NCBI GenBank assembly: GCA_041671505.1
Contig: JBAZBK010000003.1
Span: forward strand, 248,001-312,000
From: JACPDH01 sp041671505
Lineage (GTDB): Bacteria > Acidobacteriota > Thermoanaerobaculia > Gp7-AA8
DNA: 64,000 nucleotides
Direction of reading: 5' to 3'
In this document: one piece after another, positions 58,001 to 64,000 of the stretch
Position numbering within the stretch: the stretch's first letter is position 1
Layout of the letters: each line of letters starts with the position of its first letter
Translations under genes and position numbers: made by a program
Notes under the pieces: generated by a model
Told to the model about the DNA's origin: nothing
What the model saw: the letters and a program-made list of their open reading frames with translations, nothing else
Databases searched by the model: none

Positions 58001-59900
58001 CTGCGTCGGCGTCGGCGACATGGCGGGCGACGTCTTCGGCAACGGCATGCTGCTCTCGCGCCACACGAAGCTCCTCGGCGCGTTCAACCACATGCACATC
58101 TTCGTCGACCCCGATCCCGATCCGGCGACGAGCTTCACCGAGCGCGAGAGGCTGTTCAACCTCCCCAGGTCGAGCTGGGCCGACTACAACGCGACGCTGT
58201 TGTCGAAGGGGGGCGCGATCTTCGAGCGCAAGTCGAAGTCGCTCACGGTGTCGGACGAGGTGAAGGCGTGCTTCGGCCTCGGATCGAATCACACCACGCC
58301 GAACGAGCTGATCCGGACGATGCTGAGGTCCGACATCGACCTCCTCTGGCTCGGCGGCATCGGAACCTACGTGAAGGCGAGCGACGAGACGCATGCCGAC
58401 GCGCGCGATCGCGCGAACGACTCGCTCCGGGTCGACGCGACGGAGCTGCGCTGCAAGGTGGTGGGCGAGGGAGCGAACCTCGGGCTCACCCAGCGAGGCC
58501 GGATCGAATTCTCCCTCGCCGGCCGCCAGCGCGGCGCCGGAAGGATCAACACCGACGCGATCGACAACTCGGCCGGCGTCGACACCTCCGACCACGAGGT
58601 CAACATCAAGATCCTCGTCGATAGCCTCGTCGCTTCGGGCGAGCTCTCTCCCGATCGCAGGCTGACGTTCCTCGCCGACATGACGGAAGAGGTCGGCCGG
58701 CTCGTGCTGCGCGACAACTACGAGCAGACGCAGGCGATCTCGGCCGCCGAGGCGCTCGGGGTGAGCGCCCTCGACCTGCAGAGCAGGTACATCAGGAGCC
58801 TCGAACGTGCCGGAAGGCTCGATCGGGTGATCGAAGGGCTTCCCGACGACGAGACGCTCGCCGAGAGGCGCGCCGACGACGTCGGCCTGATGCGCTCGGA
58901 GATCGCGATCCTGCTCGCCTATAGCAAGATTCATCTCTACGACGAGTTGCTCGCGTCCGACGCTCCCGACGACCCGGTGCTGGCGAGGGATCTCGTCAAC
59001 TACTTCCCGAAACCGCTGCAGAAGGAGTTCCGCACCGGGATCGAGAAGCATCGCCTGCGCCGCGAGATCATTGCGACCTGCGTGACGAACGCGATGATCA
59101 ACCGCGTCGGGCCGACGTTCCTCCACAAGATGATGGAAGAGACGGGGCGCGGCCCGGGAGACGTCGCGCGCGCCTACACGATCGCGCGCGATGCGTTCGA
59201 TCTCGACGCGCTCTGGCACGCGATCGAGGGGCTCGACAACAAAGTTCCCGCCGCGATCCAGACGACGATGATGCTCGACATCGCGGGGCTCGTGGAACGC
59301 TCGACGCTCTGGCTGCTCCGCAGGTACCCGACACTCGACACGGCGACGCGGATCGACCAGTTCCGCCCGAGGATCAAGGCGCTGCACGTCGGGCTCTCCG
59401 GCGTGCTCGGTGAGGCGGACTGGGCGCAGGTGCGCGCGAAGGCGCACGACATCGAGCTGTGGGGCCTTCCGTCGGATCTCGCGCTCAGGCTCGCGAGCCT
59501 GCAGAAGCTGGCGGCGGCATTCGACATCGTGCGGATGTCGCTCGACGGCGGGTTCTCGGCCGAGGACGTCGGGCGCGTCTACTTCGCGCTCGGCCAGCGG
59601 CTGCAGCTCGACAAGCTCTATGCCGCGGCATCGGGCGTCAGCGGCGACAGCCCATGGCAGAAGGCGGCGGCCGACGCGCTGCTGGAAGATGCGTACGCGT
59701 GCCACGGAAGGATCGCGTCGAAGATCCTCGAGGCGGGCGGCGCCAACAGGAGCGAGGCGGTCGCGGGCTGGCTGGCGGCGAGACCGGGTGTGATGACGAG
59801 AGTCGACCAGCTGATCAACGACCTGCGCGGCGTCGCGACGATCGATCTGGCCATGGTTACCGTGGCGGTTAGGCTGCTGCGGGCGCTGGCGGACAGCTAG
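55053..59900 (+). CDS. NAD-specific glutamate dehydrogenase, large (180 kDa) type
   Basis: The 1615-residue protein has the length and order of the L_180 GDH class: N-terminal ACT-like regulatory modules (about 1-700, for example FNPTVEKDGWALNHTVVEIVNDDMPFLVDSVTAEF), then the catalytic region RGGIRWSDRREDFRTEVLGLVKAQMVKNVVIVPVGSKGGFV (overlapping fragments), NYAGTSVIPP, ASGGSVGYDHKKMGITAKGAWEAV and ELRCKVVGEGANLGLTQRGR. It should deaminate glutamate to 2-oxoglutarate with NAD. AGGGAG precedes the ATG and a terminator follows at 60028. Confidence 0.95.
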   Translation: MASNEEQRKQQLVDALAAQAKTRVPATESSDAAEWIRQYYRLVSPDDMVYTQPETLLGGALTLWQLAAQRMAGTALVRIFNPTVEKDGWALNHTVVEIVNDDMPFLVDSVTAEFGRVDRNIHVVTHPVMTVYRDAAGRRVGLAHEGSVPPAGATAVQESYMHVEVDQETSAADLETMRRNVESVLSDVRAAVTDWQPMQKRLVEVIDGIRKSNAPTPREELDEAVEFLRWLADNNFVFLGYRRYSFHSEKGEDFLRIVDGSGLGVLRNIRPESLERGQNAFSPEFSAFARNRELLIVAKANSRATVHRPVHMDRIGIKYFDDKGNLLGEDRFLGLFTSVAYSKSVHDIPLLRRKTSRMVERAGLGATSHDGKALAQILETLPRDEMFQVTEDQLFEISMGVLQLQERQRIAVFVRRDVFERFVACLVYVPRDRYNTEVREKIKAILSEEFSGPVTAFYTQITDSPLARGHFIVRTAPGKVPQYDVKRIEARVANAARTWSDNLRLELIERHGEEKGIEVCKRFAEAFPVGYQEYFSAEEAVADINGIEALLANAELQVELYERQLSRGTELRCKLIHGGDVLTLSEMVPHFEHMGLKVSIVLPFDVSVPGAATSVHIRDFQLETSGFPIDIGAIREPFREAMRRVWKGEMEDDGFNRLVVQAGLAWHEVVVLRAYTKYLRQTGIAFSQQYMEQTVSNHPTIAADLVRLFNVTFDPALSAAQRAVAADIRKQIAEGLEEITNADEDRILRRYLNLIDSTLRTNCFQRGPNGERKEYLSFKFDSKKVAELPSPRPMVEISVYSTRMEGVHLRGGKVARGGIRWSDRREDFRTEVLGLVKAQMVKNVVIVPVGSKGGFVLKRPPAGRDEFQREGVECYKTLLRGMLDITDNYAGTSVIPPRDVVRLDGDDPYLVVAADKGTATFSDIANGVSKDYGFWLGDAFASGGSVGYDHKKMGITAKGAWEAVKRHFREHGAGIDIQTTDFTCVGVGDMAGDVFGNGMLLSRHTKLLGAFNHMHIFVDPDPDPATSFTERERLFNLPRSSWADYNATLLSKGGAIFERKSKSLTVSDEVKACFGLGSNHTTPNELIRTMLRSDIDLLWLGGIGTYVKASDETHADARDRANDSLRVDATELRCKVVGEGANLGLTQRGRIEFSLAGRQRGAGRINTDAIDNSAGVDTSDHEVNIKILVDSLVASGELSPDRRLTFLADMTEEVGRLVLRDNYEQTQAISAAEALGVSALDLQSRYIRSLERAGRLDRVIEGLPDDETLAERRADDVGLMRSEIAILLAYSKIHLYDELLASDAPDDPVLARDLVNYFPKPLQKEFRTGIEKHRLRREIIATCVTNAMINRVGPTFLHKMMEETGRGPGDVARAYTIARDAFDLDALWHAIEGLDNKVPAAIQTTMMLDIAGLVERSTLWLLRRYPTLDTATRIDQFRPRIKALHVGLSGVLGEADWAQVRAKAHDIELWGLPSDLALRLASLQKLAAAFDIVRMSLDGGFSAEDVGRVYFALGQRLQLDKLYAAASGVSGDSPWQKAAADALLEDAYACHGRIASKILEAGGANRSEAVAGWLAARPGVMTRVDQLINDLRGVATIDLAMVTVAVRLLRALADS

Positions 59901-60016
59901 GCGAGAGGCGACAGGCGAGGTAGCAGGCCTGTGGAGTGCGGAAGCGAAGCTTCCGCGGCGGCGCGTAGCGCCGCATGAGGCAGGCCAGAGGCAAAGGCCA
60001 GAGGCCAGAGCAGGCA
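59896..60016. repeat. GGCGAGA and GGCCAGA arrays flanking palindrome GTGCGGAAGC copy 2
   Basis: GGCGAGA and GGCGACA words begin in the GDH stop codon. The double hairpin GTGCGGAAGCGAAGCTTCCG with GGCGCGTAGCGCC lies at 59936-59976. GGCCAGA, GGCAAA and GGCCAGA words continue to 60016. The palindrome is thus nested in the heptamer array. Confidence 0.75.
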
Positions 60017-60027
60017 GACGAGCGCGA

Positions 60028-60060
60028 ACGGGGCACGGATTCTCGTGCCCCGTTTCTTTT
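60028..60060 (+). terminator. Rho-independent terminator of GDH
   Basis: ACGGGGCACG-GATTCT-CGTGCCCCGT followed by TTCTTTT is a perfect 10-bp stem with a T-rich tail, about 130 bases beyond the GDH stop. Confidence 0.85.
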
Positions 60061-60132
60061 GAACGGAGATTCCGACGTCGGGGAGGGAAGGCAGCCGCGT
60101 GTGAAGTGCCGCGAGGCGGGGAGCAGGAATTT

Positions 60133-60372
60133 CGTCGCGTAGCGACGACCGACCTTAGCCCCCGGTCCCGCTCCGCGGGACCGGGGGTCGCGAGGAAGCG
60201 GATTCATTCGCGCCGCGTAGCGGCGCAGGAATGTGGCCCGAACGATGTGTCACGTGGTTCGCCGACCCGATTCCTGCGCCGCTACGCGGCGCGAATCACA
60301 TCCCGGTCGCTCCTCCCCCCGGTCCCGCTCCGCGGGACCGGGGGCTAAGATCGGCGGTCGCTACGCGACCAA
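60133..60372. mobile_element. Nested palindromic element between convergent genes (about 240 bp)
   Basis: Two arms of about 95 bases (60133-60232 and 60270-60372) are inverted copies. Each contains a hairpin CCCCCGGTCCCG-CTCCG-CGGGACCGGGGG and a GCGCCGCGTAGCGGCGC palindrome, and the outer ends carry GTCGCGTAGCGAC-like ends. No coding capacity is seen. With the terminator and the GDH-proximal repeats this explains the 513-base spacer. Confidence 0.75.
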
Positions 60373-60413
60373 TTGCGTGGGGCGCGAATCAGCGAACCCT
60401 CTTCATGCGGTCG

Positions 60414-61874
60414 CTACGCCCCCTTCGGCAACTCGCTCATCGCGAACTTCGCCGCTTCCGCGCGCATGATCGCGGTGATCTCCGCATCGACATCCTCCGG
60501 GAGCGGAGTCACCGCCGGCTTCGCGAGAATCCGTTCGACTTCCTCCGCGGCGCGCTCGTCCGCGCTCCTGCCTCCCGCGCCTTCCCAATCGCCGTAGCTT
60601 TCACGGTCGATGACCTTACCGACCTGGGACAGCTCGCGCCGCCAGTTCTTCCTGGTGTGATCGTGCGAGAGGAACTCGCCGAGCCTGACGACGTCGGCGA
60701 TCAGCGTCATCGCGTCGCCTCCGCCTGCCTCGACGCCGCGGACGGCGCGGAGCGCCATGCCGCACGCCTCGTGGTCGAGGACGATCTTCTCGAGCGACTG
60801 CGTCAGCAGGTAGTCGAGCATCCCGGGTCCGGAGATCATGTTGACGCCGGAGAGCGCGCCGAGGATCGCGCCGACGCCGCTCTCGAGTCCCGCCTGGTAG
60901 TCGGCGGTCTTGGCGTCGGAGACGCAGAAGTAGCCGTGTGTCGGGATTCCGAGGTGGCGGCCGACCTGCGCGTAGCCGGCGCCTAACATCATCGTCTCGA
61001 TCGCCCCCATCGGCGTCGAGCCGCGGCGCATGTCGAAGGCGGCGGGGGCGCCGCCGAAGACGAACGGCGCGCCAGGCTGTGCGAGCTGGTGGATCACGAG
61101 CCCGGAGAGGTTCTCCGCGCAGTGCTGCACGATCGTCTCGCGCAGTGTGACCGGCGAGGTCGCGCCGGTGAGCGGCATCGGGATGACCTCGGCGGGGATC
61201 CCGGCCCGCGCGCAGTCGACGAGAGCCTGGCAGGTGAGATCGCTCCACTTGAGCGGCGGGCTGACGCAGCAGTCGAAGGTCGCGAGCGGCTTCTCCGCGA
61301 GTTTGCGGCTGCCACCCCGAACCGCCGAGAGCATCGCGGCCATCGGCGCGAAGCCGTCCTTGCGGAAGGTCCCGGTGATGATCGGCTTCCGCCCATGGCG
61401 GAGCGCGAGGTAAATACGATATCGGTCGCCCGCATCGGCGGGAACGTCCGAAGCGACGAGCGCGGTCGATTGCGCGGCGTAGTTCGGGAGCGCGTCGACG
61501 AGCCGCGCGAGCCGCACGACGTCGCCGGTCAGCGCCTCGCGACGCCGCCGTGTGACGCGGTCGAGCACGTTGATCGCCGCGGAGCCGGGATCGAAGTGGA
61601 CGCGCGACTCGCCGAGGTCGAGCGAGACGTTTCCGTCACGGTCGTAGAGGACGACGCGCGACGGCGCCGACGCGATCGCGTCGTGCACGAGCCGCTCGGC
61701 GATCGCGATGCGCTCGCCGCTCTTCGTCGCGCCGCCGTCGAGCAGGACCCTTGCAGCGTCGTCGTTCTCGACGAGGATGCCGGTCGTCTCCAGGACGCGG
61801 CACGCCTCCCCGACGATGCGCTCGACGTCGTCGGGTGCGAGGAACTCGATGCGGGGGCGAAAGGTCGTCGTCAT
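60414..61874 (-). CDS. MttB-family (trimethylamine methyltransferase-like) protein
   Basis: The 486-residue product matches the MttB superfamily: RIEFLAPDDVERIVGEACRVLETTGILVEN, HFDPGSAAINVLD, ITGTFRKDGFAPMAAML, GATSPVTLRETIVQHCAENLSG, FVFGGAPAAFDMRRGSTPMGA and DAKTADYQAGLESGVGAILGALSGVNMISG. No in-frame amber codon is present, so it is of the non-pyrrolysine type that includes betaine and carnitine demethylases. GGGAG precedes the ATG. It is the last gene of a corrinoid operon and should load a methyl group onto the corrinoid protein encoded upstream. Confidence 0.9.
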   Translation of the reverse strand: MTTTFRPRIEFLAPDDVERIVGEACRVLETTGILVENDDAARVLLDGGATKSGERIAIAERLVHDAIASAPSRVVLYDRDGNVSLDLGESRVHFDPGSAAINVLDRVTRRRREALTGDVVRLARLVDALPNYAAQSTALVASDVPADAGDRYRIYLALRHGRKPIITGTFRKDGFAPMAAMLSAVRGGSRKLAEKPLATFDCCVSPPLKWSDLTCQALVDCARAGIPAEVIPMPLTGATSPVTLRETIVQHCAENLSGLVIHQLAQPGAPFVFGGAPAAFDMRRGSTPMGAIETMMLGAGYAQVGRHLGIPTHGYFCVSDAKTADYQAGLESGVGAILGALSGVNMISGPGMLDYLLTQSLEKIVLDHEACGMALRAVRGVEAGGGDAMTLIADVVRLGEFLSHDHTRKNWRRELSQVGKVIDRESYGDWEGAGGRSADERAAEEVERILAKPAVTPLPEDVDAEITAIMRAEAAKFAMSELPKGA

Positions 61875-61933
61875 GGTGGCTCCCTCGTGGCGAAGGCCTC
61901 TGGCCTCCGCGCGCCGGCCGGTGGCCGTCGCCG

Positions 61934-62600
61934 TTAGGCACTTCTCCTGTACCTGCAGCTCTCCAGCTCGCATCGCGAGCAGCCGGAGAGCCCTGCGATC
62001 GGGCGCGCGTCGGCGCCGAGCCACATGGCGAACGAGATCGACTTGCGCGGCGCCATGAGCATCGTCGGCAGCAGCTCGACTCCGAGCGCGGCGTGCGGAA
62101 GCAGCGCGAAGAGCGCGCGCTGCGCCCCGATCGGCCACTTCCCGTACCCCGGGGCTGATGCGGCACGAGAGATGGCTTGCGCGCGCGCGGTCGTCCGTCG
62201 GCTCGCCGCGGCTCTCGCCCGCGATCAGGGCGCCCAGGCGGTCGGCCGCTTCTTCCACCGCGGCGCTTCCCGCCGCGTCGAGCAGCAGCGCTTCGGTCAC
62301 CGCTCCTGCGCGGAGAAGCTCGGTCGATCGCGACTCGATGCCGTCGCCGATCGTCACGAGCCCCGCGACCAGGCGCGTGGCGTCGTTCGCGTCCAGTCCC
62401 AGCTCCGCGGCGCGCTCCACCGGAAGGAGCTCGAACACGCCGCGAGGGCGAGCGAGACGCCGCGCCTCGGGGATCATGTCGCCGAGCAGCCCCGCTATTC
62501 GTCCGAACGGTCTGCGGCCATCGGGATAGCCGAGAAAGTGAAGCACGTCGTGGCGGTCGATGGTGACCGGAAGCGATACGACCTCCCCGAGGATCGTCAC
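61934..62600 (-). pseudogene. MetH-type B12-dependent activation domain protein, frameshifted
   Basis: From a GTG with GAGG upstream, the frame encodes GEVVSLPVTIDRHDVLHFLGYPDGR, EAADRLGALIAGES and ASHLSCRISPG. The expected continuation YGKWPIGAQRALFALLPHAALGVEL, then MLMAPRKSISFAMWLGAD and a Cys-rich end CSRCELESCRYRRSA, lies in a different frame. Removing one base of the CCCCGGGG run at 62147-62154 restores a 221-residue protein of the methionine synthase activation-domain family. The start overlaps the upstream gene by GTGA. Sequencing error, programmed slippage and true inactivation remain open. Confidence 0.75.
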
Positions 62601-63490
62601 GGCTTTGCCTCGGTGATCCGATCGAGCTCTGAACGGAGCGCGGCGATGAACCGGTCGTCGGTGCCGCAGCATCCGCCGACGGCCCGGACGCCGAGCCGCG
62701 CGATGGCCGCCATGTCGGCGGCGAATTCCTCGGGCGGCTGCGCGTAGCGGAAGGAGCCGTCGCCCGCCTGCTCCGGTGTCCCGGCGTTAGGCTGCGCGAC
62801 GAGCGGCGTCGACGTCGCGGCGGCCGCTTCGCTCATCAGCGCAACCATGTCGGAGCTGGTGAGGCTGCAGTTTGCGCCGACGGCGGCCGCGCCGGCGGCT
62901 GCAAGCGCGCCGAGCGCAGGGACGAGCGCGTTGCCCATCACGGTGAAGAAGCCGCGCTTCTTCCGGTCGAACGTCATCGAGACGAAGACCGGGATTCCCG
63001 GCGCGACCGATCGAAGCGCCTCGAGCGCCGCGGTCGCTTCGCGCAGGTCGCTCATCGTCTCGACGTGGAAGGCGTCGACGCCAGCCTCCGCGAGCGAGCG
63101 CCCTTGCTCCTCGAACGCCGAACGCCAGACCCCGGCGTCTCCGTGCCCGACCGGAGGAAGGTATTCGCCGGTCGGGCCGACGTCGCCGATGACGAAGCGC
63201 GGTCCGGCGGCGCGGGCGAGCGCGGCAGCCGCGCGGTTGATCTCGTCGCAGCGCCCCCCGAGGCCGAACTGTGCCAGCCGCACCGGGTTCGCGCCGAAAC
63301 TGTTCGTGTGGATGGCGTCGCTTCCTGCCTCGACGTACGCGCGATGCACGGCGGTCACGTCGGCGCGGCGCTCGAGATTCCAGAGCTCCGGCGGCGTGCC
63401 GACGGGAAGGCCGCGCGCGATGAGGGCGCTGCCCATGCCTCCGTCGAGGAGCAGCGCCCGCGGCGACAGGAGCCGCTCAAGAACGCTCAC
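62597..63490 (-). CDS. Homocysteine S-methyltransferase (MetH N-domain/BHMT-like)
   Basis: The 297-residue protein matches the homocysteine-binding barrel: LLDGGMGSALIARGLP, SDAIHTNSFGANPVRL, FVIGDVGPTGEYLPP, DAFHVETMSDLREA, AAVGANCSLTSSDM and VGGCCGTDDRFIAAL. The Cys of GANC and the Cys pair of GGCCG are the zinc ligands that activate homocysteine. It lacks the folate, B12 and activation domains of full MetH; two of these roles are played by its operon neighbours. Overlaps of 4 bases on both sides show coupling. Confidence 0.92.
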   Translation of the reverse strand: MSVLERLLSPRALLLDGGMGSALIARGLPVGTPPELWNLERRADVTAVHRAYVEAGSDAIHTNSFGANPVRLAQFGLGGRCDEINRAAAALARAAGPRFVIGDVGPTGEYLPPVGHGDAGVWRSAFEEQGRSLAEAGVDAFHVETMSDLREATAALEALRSVAPGIPVFVSMTFDRKKRGFFTVMGNALVPALGALAAAGAAAVGANCSLTSSDMVALMSEAAAATSTPLVAQPNAGTPEQAGDGSFRYAQPPEEFAADMAAIARLGVRAVGGCCGTDDRFIAALRSELDRITEAKP

Positions 63491-64000
63491 CGCATCAGCT
63501 CCGCGGCGACTTCGACGGCGTGAAGCGCGTTCTCGGCGTGCGCGGCGCCGAGCCGCTCGGCCCAGGCGCGTGACGTCGGCGCGCCGCCTAACATCACCCG
63601 CCGCCTCCGACCCGCAGCGCCGCGCACGGCCTCGACCAGCCGGGCTTGCACCTCCATCGTCGTCGTGAGGAGCGCCGACGCGGCGACGATGTCGGCGTCG
63701 ACTTCTTCCGCCTTCGCGAGGAACCGTTCGATGCTCACGCTCGCCCCGAGGTCGTGGACCTCGAAGCCGTTCGCGGAGAGAAGCACCGCGACGAGGCCCT
63801 TGCCGATGTCGTGGAGATCGCCCTCGACCGTGCCGATCACGACGCGACCCCTGGTCGACTGCGTCTGGTGCGTCGCGACGAGCGCGGGACGGATCAGGTC
63901 CATCGCCGCCTTCATCGCCTCGGCGCCCTGCACCAGCTCGGGAAGGAAGTACTCCCCCTCGTCCCAGAGCTCGCCGACGCGGCGGATGCCGGCGACGAAG
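63487..64000 (-). CDS. Corrinoid protein, MtaC/MttC-like (partial, 5' end outside window)
   Basis: The available 171 codons encode the end of a helical cap (GELWDEGEYFLPELVQGAEAM) and a B12-binding Rossmann domain with DLHDIGKGLVAVLLSANGF, whose His is the lower cobalt ligand, then SALLTTTMEVQARLVEAV and VMLGGAPTSRAWAERLGA. It should carry the methyl group between the MttB-like enzyme and homocysteine. It overlaps the homocysteine methyltransferase start by ATGA. The start codon and promoter lie beyond the right edge. Confidence 0.92.
   Translation of the reverse strand, partial: FVAGIRRVGELWDEGEYFLPELVQGAEAMKAAMDLIRPALVATHQTQSTRGRVVIGTVEGDLHDIGKGLVAVLLSANGFEVHDLGASVSIERFLAKAEEVDADIVAASALLTTTMEVQARLVEAVRGAAGRRRRVMLGGAPTSRAWAERLGAAHAENALHAVEVAAELMR

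Noticed and set aside
60414..61874. Pyrrolysine-containing MttB
   Set aside because: The frame has no internal amber codon, so it belongs to the non-pyrrolysine branch.

Overview
The window is GC-rich bacterial chromosome (about 65% G+C by eye) with a dense, ordinary gene layout. I count about 47 protein genes, one partial at the right edge and one with an apparent frameshift. I saw no rRNA, tRNA, CRISPR array, prophage or transposase gene. Several traits together suggest Acidobacteriota, perhaps a Thermoanaerobaculia-like member: five Ser/Thr protein kinases with WD40-like, TPR or FG-GAP sensor parts, a TonB-dependent receptor with a carboxypeptidase-like N-terminal domain, a 1615-residue NAD-glutamate dehydrogenase, tryptophanase, a deoxyhypusine-synthase-like enzyme and a cyclic-2,3-diphosphoglycerate-synthetase-like protein. 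This placement is an inference from gene content, not a phylogenetic result.

Layout. 1-12 kb: a lipoprotein, a small beta-barrel, three Ser/Thr kinases, a methyltransferase, a DUF4097-like exported protein, a SlyD-type FKBP and a dicarboxylate symporter. 12-19.4 kb: an OPT transporter, a DedA-TerC pair, and translationally coupled pabB-pabC (4-aminobenzoate for folate). 19.5-27.8 kb: two tandem paralogous receptor kinases facing a TonB-dependent receptor. 28-36 kb: yhhQ, recO, a SirB1-like protein, a DHS-like enzyme, a DCC protein, a DMT transporter, a Fur-family regulator and an M19 dipeptidase. 36-45.2 kb: a PAS/DUF4388 protein, a three-gene ECF sigma cluster, a receiver protein, a cDPGS-like GTPase, an exported double FKBP and a double UspA protein. 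45.4-47.4 kb: a possible small membrane protein, an Fnr-like regulator with an N-terminal Cys cluster, and the iron-sulfur repair protein RIC, which together look like an oxygen/NO stress locus. 47.6-60 kb: a hydrolase, a SPASM protein lacking the radical SAM cysteines, a PilZ-like protein, an LTxxQ periplasmic protein, tryptophanase, an FHA-GAF-SpoIIE phosphatase and the large GDH. 60.4-64 kb: a corrinoid methyl-transfer operon (corrinoid protein, homocysteine S-methyltransferase, MetH-type activation domain, MttB-type methyltransferase).

Two things stand out. First, the right-edge operon looks like a split, folate-independent methionine synthase in which an MttB-family enzyme could deliver methyl groups from a methylamine or betaine to homocysteine through a stand-alone corrinoid protein. 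Its activation subunit has an apparent one-base insertion in a CCCCGGGG run.

Second, the spacers hold an unusual repeat system. At least seven unrelated sequence words (GGCGAGA, GGCCAAA, GAGTTAA, GAATTGA, ACTGAGT, TTGTTAG, ATTCCGC) are all iterated with a strict 7-nt period. They usually sit immediately 3' of genes, often as inverted pairs forming long hairpins, and sometimes supply stop codons, C-terminal residues or even a start codon. They coexist with a 6-nt family, REPIN-like doublets, two 47-80-bp-arm hairpins and MITE-like palindromes.
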